In this document: one piece after another, positions 35,278-40,245 of the stretch
How the letters are laid out: each line of letters opens with the position of its first letter
How positions within the stretch are numbered: position 1 is the first letter of the stretch
The notes under the pieces: generated by a model
The model's input: the letters and a program-made list of their open reading frames with translations, nothing else
What the model was told of the DNA's origin: nothing
Database searches by the model: none
Source: Methylobacter sp.
Lineage (GTDB): Bacteria > Pseudomonadota > Gammaproteobacteria > Methylococcales > Methylomonadaceae
Direction of reading: 5' to 3'
DNA: 40,245 nucleotides
Assembly: GCA_026399025.1 (NCBI GenBank)
Contig: JAPLRU010000075.1
Span: 5,192-45,436 of the forward strand
Translations under genes and position numbers: made by a program

Positions 35278-35407
35278 GCCTAACCAAAAAATCCAGCTGA
35301 CCGTTGGCAGCGCAGATCGTTTCCAAAGGTTATTTTTATATCATAGTTCAGTGCGTTGTTGGAGTTCACCGAACACCTGCCAACGGCCGCTGATTTGGTC
35401 GTTAGGC
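35278..35407 (+). other. Integron attC recombination site 1
   Basis: Left core GCCTAAC (35278-35284, RYYYAAC) and right core GTTAGGC (35401-35407, GTTRRRY) are exact complements. The arms inside also pair: CCGTTGGCAG (35301-35310) with CTGCCAACGG (35377-35386), with imperfect pairing between. Length 130 bp, within the usual 57-141 bp. It lies 33 bp after the stop of the enzyme gene. Confidence 0.85.
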
Positions 35408-35463
35408 CCTTCACTACTTGCTGGACATAGCTATAGTGGATAAAGGTAAGCTATAATAAAAGC

Positions 35464-36627
35464 ATGGAAAAAATTGCTATTAACCCTAATCGTTTGAACT
35501 GGTGCATGAACGCAGTACAGATAGATATTGAACATCTATCTTCTGAAGTTCATATTGTCAAGCCAACGCTTGTGTTAGCAATGGAAAACCACGCGGCTTT
35601 AAGCATCTCTCAACTGGAAAAAATAGCAAATTATTTTAAACGTAGTTTATTGTTTTTTCTTGACCCAAATGAAGTTCAGGAAGAAAAAATCTACACCCCT
35701 CAATTTCGTACAATCAATAATCAAAAGCCAATCCACTCTTCCAAGCTAAGAACATTTATTGAGCGTGTAGAAAAACAGCGACAAGTTTACATTGGCTTAC
35801 TAGAAGACTTGGGTGAACCAATTAATGAAAATTGGTACCCTGACTTGGATTGGAATATTACAGATATTAAAAAAACCAGTGCTAATATTCGTGAGTGGCT
35901 GGAGTTGCCAGAATATTACGATTTTAATAGTTTGAGACATGCTGTTGAAAAAAAAGGAATAATCGTAATTGTATCCAATGGGTATAATGGAAAATGGCAA
36001 ATTGATAAAAAAGACCCTGTGCGTGGTTTTTCTTTATATTATGAAGTTTTGCCAATTATAGTAATTAAAAAACAGGCAAGTGAAGGAACTCAAGCATTCA
36101 CTTTAATGCACGAGCTGGCGCATTTGTTATTACATAAAGAAAGCACCATTGATAATAATGAGGATTTTTATAATTATCAAGGTAAAGAAAAAGAAGCGAA
36201 TGAATTTGCCGGAAATTTGTTAGTTCCTGATGTTTTTTTAAACCAAATTGACATAGAAAGATTATTAAGACTAGAAACTTACGAATATGATATTTTTCTG
36301 GATGATTTCAAAAAACAATGGTGTGTAAGTGGTCAAGCGATATTAGTAAGACTTCTGAGAAATAATAAGATACCAGAGGATTATTATAAGGAATATATCG
36401 CTTTTCAGGAAAAAAAATACAGCACAGAAGAAACTCGAATCAGCTTGGATAGAAAACCGATACCAAGAAAATATAGGCATAGAGAACCTATTAATGTATT
36501 TGGAAAACCTTTTGTCTATGCGGTACTTGACTCTTTACACAACAAAAATATTACATTAGCCAAGGCTAGCACTTATTTAGATAACTTGAAAATTAGTGAT
36601 GTCCGCCAGTTGGAGCGGTATGTATAG
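35464..36627 (+). CDS. HTH - ImmA/IrrE-type metalloprotease (likely antitoxin/regulator)
   Basis: A 387-residue protein. Residues 8-68 form an XRE-like HTH (LVLAMENHAALSISQLEKIA, NYFKRSLLFFLD). Residues 150-260 are an ImmA/IrrE (DUF955) domain with the zinc motif HELAH (His216-Glu217-His220) and KEKEANEFAGNLLVP. It overlaps the DUF4411 gene by 8 nt. Proteins of this kind pair with DUF4411 PIN-like proteins in predicted toxin-antitoxin loci, this one being the antitoxin or repressor. The gene is very AT-rich and lies in cassette 2. No strong ribosome site is visible; ATG 35464 is the first Met. Confidence 0.85.
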   Translation: MEKIAINPNRLNWCMNAVQIDIEHLSSEVHIVKPTLVLAMENHAALSISQLEKIANYFKRSLLFFLDPNEVQEEKIYTPQFRTINNQKPIHSSKLRTFIERVEKQRQVYIGLLEDLGEPINENWYPDLDWNITDIKKTSANIREWLELPEYYDFNSLRHAVEKKGIIVIVSNGYNGKWQIDKKDPVRGFSLYYEVLPIIVIKKQASEGTQAFTLMHELAHLLLHKESTIDNNEDFYNYQGKEKEANEFAGNLLVPDVFLNQIDIERLLRLETYEYDIFLDDFKKQWCVSGQAILVRLLRNNKIPEDYYKEYIAFQEKKYSTEETRISLDRKPIPRKYRHREPINVFGKPFVYAVLDSLHNKNITLAKASTYLDNLKISDVRQLERYV

Positions 36628-37084
36628 TTTTGATGCGTCATCAATGATTCACGCTTGGGATAACTACCCTATTTCTAATCCACATTTTGAGTCTCTGTGG
36701 CAATGGTTTGCCGAACAAATTGATAACGGTCAGTTTGGTATATCAAAAATAGCACTTGATGAAGTGAGCCATAAGATACCGAAATGCGGCGAATGGCTAA
36801 AAAATAATCATATTAAAGTTTATCCTTTAACGCCCAGGAGTTTATTAACGGCACAACAAATAAAAACTCTTTTAGGTATACTCGAAGAAGAGTATACGAA
36901 AGGTGTTGGTGAAAATGATTTATTTATTATTTCTATCGCAAAAGAAACGACAACGACTTTGGTTAGCGAAGAAGCGCGACAGAATAACCTGCCTTCTCTA
37001 AAATCTAATTATAAAATTCCAGCCGTCTGCAAGATGCCCGAAGTTGGCGTAACATGTATTAACTTGATTGAGTTGCTCAAGTGA
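36620..37084 (+). CDS. DUF4411 PIN-like protein (probable toxin)
   Basis: A 154-residue protein. It begins MYSFDASSMIHAWDNYPISN, and has KIALDEVSHKIPKCGEWL, GVGENDLFIISIAKETTTTL and EEARQNNLPSLKSNYKIPAV, the DUF4411 pattern with PIN-type acidic residues (Asp5, Glu near 60, Asp near 100). GGAGCGG lies just before ATG 36620, inside the end of the upstream gene, so the pair is coupled; the longer frame from 36596 is rejected. Likely an RNase toxin controlled by the upstream HTH-metalloprotease. No activity is proven for the family to my knowledge. Confidence 0.85.
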   Translation: MYSFDASSMIHAWDNYPISNPHFESLWQWFAEQIDNGQFGISKIALDEVSHKIPKCGEWLKNNHIKVYPLTPRSLLTAQQIKTLLGILEEEYTKGVGENDLFIISIAKETTTTLVSEEARQNNLPSLKSNYKIPAVCKMPEVGVTCINLIELLK

Positions 37085-37127
37085 TAAGATGTGCTGAGGC
37101 ACGAAGCGCATTAATCGAAAAACAATT

Positions 37128-37256
37128 GCCTAACGAATAAATAACTGGGGGCAGAGTAAAATTAAATTCGTCTACATTTCAATCAACGGGAACACGGACT
37201 CAATCTATGTTTAATTTTCATTCTTCGTACCGCGTCCCGTTATTTCTACGTTATGC
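37128..37256 (+). other. Integron attC recombination site 2
   Basis: Left core GCCTAAC (37128-37134) and right core GTTATGC (37250-37256). The arms pair: left ...AATAAATAACTGGGGGC and the reverse complement of the right arm ...AGAAATAACGGGACGC. Length 129 bp, 43 bp after the DUF4411 stop. One core mismatch relative to site 1. Confidence 0.78.
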
Positions 37257-37273
37257 CCCTTAGGAGAGTCGCT

Positions 37274-37816
37274 GTGAGCCGTACCGACCACATTTGCCTT
37301 ATGGCAAAGTATAACGAATGGATGAATACTAAGCTGTACGAGGCTGCAAGGGGTTTGCCCGACGAAGAAGTTGTCGTCGATAGAAAGGCATTCTTTGGCT
37401 CCATTCTGGGGACGCTTAACCATTTGGCTGTCGCAGACACAATTTGGTTAAAGCGCTTTGCAACCCATCCAGCCAACTTTTCAGCGCTTGAAGTGGTAAG
37501 AAACCTCCCTAGCCCGGCAAGCCTCGACCAACTCCTCTGCTCGAATATTGAAAGTCTCGCAAGCTACCGAGCGATGCTAGATCAGACCATAACGAAGTGG
37601 GCGCATTTGATGGCGGACGCCGATCTAGATCATGTTCTGCATTATGCAAACACAAAAGGGGTACTCGCAGATAAGAACTTTTTCAGCCTTGTCATGCATT
37701 TCTTCAACCATCAAACGCACCATCGAGGCCAAGCTACTACCTTGTTATCACAAGCAGGTGTAGATGTTGGAGTCACAGATTTACTTGCCATTATTCCAAA
37801 TGAAACACAGGCATAA
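37274..37816 (+). CDS. DinB-family protein
   Basis: A 180-residue four-helix protein of the DinB/YfiT metal-binding superfamily: LMAKYNEWMNTKLYEAARGL, LNHLAVADTIWLKRFATHP and HFFNHQTHHRGQATTLLSQA. Metal His are likely His in LNHL, HFFNH and THHRG. Members are often transferases using bacillithiol or mycothiol, or have no known role. GTG 37274 follows AGGAG by 7 nt and is preferred; an ATG inside the attC right core would be too early. The stop lies inside the next attC (GCATAAC), a common cassette layout. GC content is higher than in cassettes 1 and 2, so it came from another source. Confidence 0.85.
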   Translation: MSRTDHICLMAKYNEWMNTKLYEAARGLPDEEVVVDRKAFFGSILGTLNHLAVADTIWLKRFATHPANFSALEVVRNLPSPASLDQLLCSNIESLASYRAMLDQTITKWAHLMADADLDHVLHYANTKGVLADKNFFSLVMHFFNHQTHHRGQATTLLSQAGVDVGVTDLLAIIPNETQA

Positions 37817-37879
37817 CCCCTCGGTCAACCGGACCTTGCGCATAAGGCCGCGCAAGGCCGGTTACCTCAAACGTTATAC
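37811..37879 (+). other. Integron attC recombination site 3
   Basis: Left core GCATAAC (37811-37817) and right core GTTATAC (37873-37879), with a nearly perfect stem between: CAACCGGACCTTGCGC pairs with GCGCAAGGCCGGTTA. Length 69 bp, typical of a classical attC. It follows the DinB-family gene. Confidence 0.88.
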
Positions 37880-37913
37880 GTTACAAGACATTCACTTACA
37901 CACAGGAGCATAG

Positions 37914-38018
37914 ATGGCCCGCAATCGTCCAACTTTGTTAAGCTGGTTCCCAAGCAGGAGAGACTGTGAAAGTATTCGTTTTAGAACAAAAGCAAAAGCC
38001 TTCACCACGAAGACATGA
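37914..38018 (+). pseudogene. Truncated start of a fourth cassette gene
   Basis: A ribosome site AGGAG, 5 nt, then ATG and a 34-codon frame MARNRPTLLSWFPSRRDCES-IRFRTKAKA, whose last residues (FTTKT) come from a CACCACGAAG repeat. It looks like a cassette gene cut off by that repeat. Too short to name. Confidence 0.45.
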
Positions 38019-38093
38019 AGTACACGAAGCTTTTAATGCATTGAGTTTCATCAATTATTTTTTCTTCGCATCCTTCGTATCTTCGTGGTGAAT
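38001..38093. repeat. CACCACGAAG-family repeats, inverted pair at the hydrolase 3' end
   Basis: TTCACCACGAAGACATGAAG (38001-38020) and CTTCGTATCTTCGTGGTGAA (about 38074-38093) face each other. The right arm is inside the 3' end of the minus-strand hydrolase gene and encodes its last 14 residues. Confidence 0.75.
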
Positions 38094-38864
38094 AAAAGAT
38101 TTTCGATCCAGCCAGTCTTTCAACTGCAACACCACCCATGCGCCGTCATCCAAAGTCAAGTCGTGGCCTGCCCAGAGATGGCGGCGAAGTTCCAAACCCC
38201 ATTTTTTGTGTATCGCCTCAGAGCAGGCGGGTGCAACTAAACGATCGCCTAATCCGTTTAATAATAAAACCGGCTGCTCGGGTTTCATATCGCCGGGCCG
38301 ATAGCTTGCGGCCGCTATTATCTGGCGGAAGCTGTTGTTAAGGCTGATCGGGCGCTCGATTTGTATCTTTTCCCATAGTCGAGCGATTTGTCTATGTCGG
38401 TTTCGACGATTGCTGGTTAATTGCAAAATGCCCAATTCCCGTTCATACAGGTCGCGGGTCATCGCCAAGGCCAGAAAATCCCTATAACTTTCCCGGCGTA
38501 GCCGTTGATAAAAAGGGCTTAGATCGGCAAAACTGGTATTCATCAGCGCAGCACCGCCAATATCTTCGGGGTAGCGGCGCATCCATTCCCAAGCCACCAT
38601 CGCGCCCAGCGAAAGCGCCAGAATCGTTACCGGCTGTTGCAACAAGCCCTGCTCGAGGGCATGACGGCGCACGCTGTCGGTTATCGCCTTGATCGAGCTG
38701 GGGCTGGTTTCCCGATGGAAACGGCCGGTGCCGGGCAAGTCCAGCAACGTTATTCGAGCGTCCGGAAATGCCGCTTGCAACAGCGGGACAAAATCGCCCC
38801 AATGCCCCGACTCACGCGCCAAGCCTCGCAGCAGAATCCAATTTTGGCCCGGCGCTTTAGTCAT
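38055..38864 (-). CDS. Alpha/beta hydrolase, BioH-like
   Basis: A 269-residue alpha/beta hydrolase. The nucleophile Ser85 is in ALSLGAM (G-x-S-x-G-like), with Asp207 in GLGDRLV and His234 in AGHDLTLDD. The N-terminus NWILLRGLARESGHWGDFVP (oxyanion Leu-Arg-Gly) and lid size resemble BioH/esterase proteins, but no biotin gene is near. The last 14 residues (SFIHHEDTKDAKKK) are encoded by a CACCACGAAG repeat, so the natural C-terminus has been replaced. It overlaps the upstream M14 gene by 8 nt, so the two are coupled and may act in one pathway. Confidence 0.86.
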   Translation of the reverse strand: MTKAPGQNWILLRGLARESGHWGDFVPLLQAAFPDARITLLDLPGTGRFHRETSPSSIKAITDSVRRHALEQGLLQQPVTILALSLGAMVAWEWMRRYPEDIGGAALMNTSFADLSPFYQRLRRESYRDFLALAMTRDLYERELGILQLTSNRRNRHRQIARLWEKIQIERPISLNNSFRQIIAAASYRPGDMKPEQPVLLLNGLGDRLVAPACSEAIHKKWGLELRRHLWAGHDLTLDDGAWVVLQLKDWLDRKSFIHHEDTKDAKKK

Positions 38865-39873
38865 ACCAAAGACCTAAGGCTTTTTTCTCATAAGCCGACT
38901 TTTGTCGCGGCTTAAGTTGCGTCCATTGTTCGGGATATAAAAGACTTCGGTATAAAAAATCGAACAGCATGAAATGCCGCCGGAAAATCCGTTGCTGGCG
39001 GTGCGGCAGTAGCGGATGAAACAAGCCGTGCCGGGAGAACAGATGCATCGGGCTCTTGCGCAGCCAAAGCCACGAACCCATTTCCAGCGTCAGCGGTAAA
39101 AATAGCCGCTCGGCTTCAAACCGTTGCACAAAGTCATCGAACAGATAATCCCACAGGTCGCCGTTAATCACATATTCCAGACAGGTCGGCTCGATCTTGT
39201 AGATATGATGCGGATAGCAGCGGTCGAAGCGTTCTTTTAAGGCCAGCGTTTCGGCAATAAATGCAAAAGGGGTCGGACGCGAAGCATACGGAAACCATAA
39301 GCGATCCTGAATGCCGAAGCCTGAGTGTAAATCCAGCGCAATCGATAAAGACGAGTTGAACAGGTGTTGATCGACGACACGGCATAGCGCTTGCGCTTCT
39401 TTTTCCATTTTGGATTCATCGCCGCGATACCAGGGCAGGTGGGGGGTGATGCGGTGGCCGCTGAAAATACGCGTTGCGCCGACGCCTTCCACCGGTGAAT
39501 TACGCATCAAATCAACGCCGTTGCCATTGCTGCGCGTACCCAGATAAACGCCGACCGGATTGACGATAGGGACAAACACCAGCCGGGATTTTTCCAGTCG
39601 GGCTAAAAACTCCTGGTCCCAGTCCAGCAACCGGCTGATGGTTTCCATATAAGACAAGATCACTTCCGAGCCGATCTTCTCCAAGCCGTGAACGCCGCCG
39701 AAAAAAGCCAATACCGGCACATCGGGCCGGGTTGAACCCAGGGTGATGCAATGAATCGGGAATTCATGGCCTTGGTAGTGAATCCGTTCTATGACCTCCG
39801 TTTGAGCGCGGTCGCCTAATTGCTCAATGATGCGTTCAAGTTGTTCAAGCTCGGGGAATTTAATGCCAATCAT
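38857..39873 (-). CDS. M14-family zinc carboxypeptidase/deacylase (AstE/aspartoacylase-like)
   Basis: A 338-residue M14 metallopeptidase-fold protein. Zinc ligands: His62 and Glu65 in GGVHGLEKIGSEV, His183 in DLHSGFG. NGNGVDLMRN gives the substrate-binding Asn/Arg pair, and LTLEMGSW holds the probable catalytic Glu. Family members remove acyl groups or C-terminal residues (succinylglutamate desuccinylase, aspartoacylase or peptidoglycan amino acid carboxypeptidase). It is the first gene of a two-gene operon with the hydrolase. The start MIGIKFPE is the first ATG; upstream is AT-rich. Confidence 0.86.
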   Translation of the reverse strand: MIGIKFPELEQLERIIEQLGDRAQTEVIERIHYQGHEFPIHCITLGSTRPDVPVLAFFGGVHGLEKIGSEVILSYMETISRLLDWDQEFLARLEKSRLVFVPIVNPVGVYLGTRSNGNGVDLMRNSPVEGVGATRIFSGHRITPHLPWYRGDESKMEKEAQALCRVVDQHLFNSSLSIALDLHSGFGIQDRLWFPYASRPTPFAFIAETLALKERFDRCYPHHIYKIEPTCLEYVINGDLWDYLFDDFVQRFEAERLFLPLTLEMGSWLWLRKSPMHLFSRHGLFHPLLPHRQQRIFRRHFMLFDFLYRSLLYPEQWTQLKPRQKSAYEKKALGLWYD

Positions 39874-40054
39874 ATAGTAAAGATGAGGTTGTCGGGATTG
39901 CCGGGCAAAGTATCTACTTTAGCCCGGCAACCCGTATCAGTGAACGGGCGATTAAAATCACCCACCCTGATAATCATACCTGGAATTTAAGGGTGGCGGT
40001 GCTTTAGAGACTGTGAAAGTATTTAGAGTCCGCAGCTAATATAGAGATATGCGC

Positions 40055-40153
40055 TCCTTCTCCCTCAGGGAGAAGGTTGGGATGAGGGGAATATAAATAG
40101 CATTTTCCTTATTTTAGATTCCCCCTCACCCAACCCTCTCCCGCTGGAGAGGG
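40055..40153. repeat. Imperfect inverted repeat, CCCTCTCCC family
   Basis: Left arm CCTTCTCCCTCAGGGAGAAG and right arm ending CTCTCCCGCTGGAGAGGG each fold on themselves and also pair with one another across an AT-rich centre (GTTGGGATGAGGGG / CCCCCTCACCCAAC). A dispersed bacterial MITE-like type. Confidence 0.7.
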
Positions 40154-40208
40154 CTTTACGTCACTTTATCAACTGAGGTGTTTATATCCACATCAATTTA
40201 AAAGCCTA

Positions 40209-40242
40209 TTCACCACGAAGGCACGAAGAGCACGAAGAAAAA
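40209..40242 (+). repeat. CACCACGAAG-family repeat
   Basis: TTCACCACGAAGGCACGAAG then AGCACGAAGAAAAA at the window edge; seventh block of this family in the window. Confidence 0.75.
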
Positions 40243-40245
40243 ATA

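Larger units (their letters stand above)
39874..40245. other. Gene-free end of the window
   Basis: No gene recognised in the 372 bp upstream of the M14 gene. It contains a CCACCCT / AGGGTGG hairpin (39962-39997), an 18-bp direct repeat (AGAGACTGTGAAAGTATT, 40006-40023, also at 37959-37976) and the two repeat blocks below. Confidence 0.5.

Overview
The window looks like chromosomal DNA of a gammaproteobacterium, most likely a methanotroph of the order Methylococcales. This is an inference: no rRNA or marker gene is present. It rests on the complete-looking N-ATPase (Na+/H+-translocating F-type) operon, the DUF3422, YeeN-type YebC, GNAT-nitrilase and MJ1255-type glycosyltransferase genes, and a high density of small palindromic repeats. 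No tRNA, rRNA or CRISPR array was seen.

Layout. 1-8085: housekeeping and hypothetical genes (JAMM peptidase, lipoprotein, DUF3422 membrane protein, YeeN/YebC, secreted DUF839/PhoX-like protein, BchE-like B12-radical-SAM enzyme). 8307-15899: N-ATPase operon atpD-C-Q-[vapBC]-B-E-[decayed GxxExxY gene + MITE]-F-A-G. The slot where atpR is expected holds a VapBC toxin-antitoxin pair. A second intrusion lies between atpE and atpF, and the alpha subunit has Arg instead of the Walker A Lys. 15881-21384: an island bounded by a 20-bp direct repeat (one mismatch) whose left copy is the 3' end of atpG. It carries a BcgI-like two-gene restriction-modification locus (nuclease-methyltransferase with one frameshift, plus a two-domain specificity subunit) between two copies of a coiled-coil/membrane gene. 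21643-32355: small secreted protein, MarC, Kef-type antiporter, HtrA/DegP protease, a small regulator cluster (XRE repressor-like), two small secreted proteins, GNAT-nitrilase fusion, glycosyltransferase and PAP2 phosphatase. 32356-33870: a graveyard of broken DUF1640-like genes and repeats.

33866-37879 is the most interesting part: an AT-rich array of integron gene cassettes without a visible integrase. Three attC-like sites (35278-35407, 37128-37256, 37811-37879) each follow a gene or gene pair on the + strand. Cassette 1 holds a 64-residue peptide ending in Met-Cys-Gly, a strong terminator hairpin, and an enzyme that appears to fuse a PqqD/RRE-like winged helix to a PqqC/TenA (heme-oxygenase-like di-iron oxidase) domain. 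I read it as a candidate ribosomally made, modified peptide (RiPP) system carried on a mobile cassette. Cassette 2 is an ImmA/IrrE-type HTH-metalloprotease plus DUF4411 PIN-like pair, a probable toxin-antitoxin module. Cassette 3 is a DinB-family protein. A fourth, truncated cassette may follow. 38055-39873 holds an alpha/beta hydrolase and an M14-type carboxypeptidase/deacylase in one minus-strand operon.

Several repeat families run through the window: a roughly 160-173-bp MITE with GCGCCAACTTAAG ends (three copies), a 103-104-bp palindromic MITE (two copies, one with an 8-bp target duplication), CACCACGAAG-type repeats (seven blocks) and REP-like CCGGAATAAG repeats.
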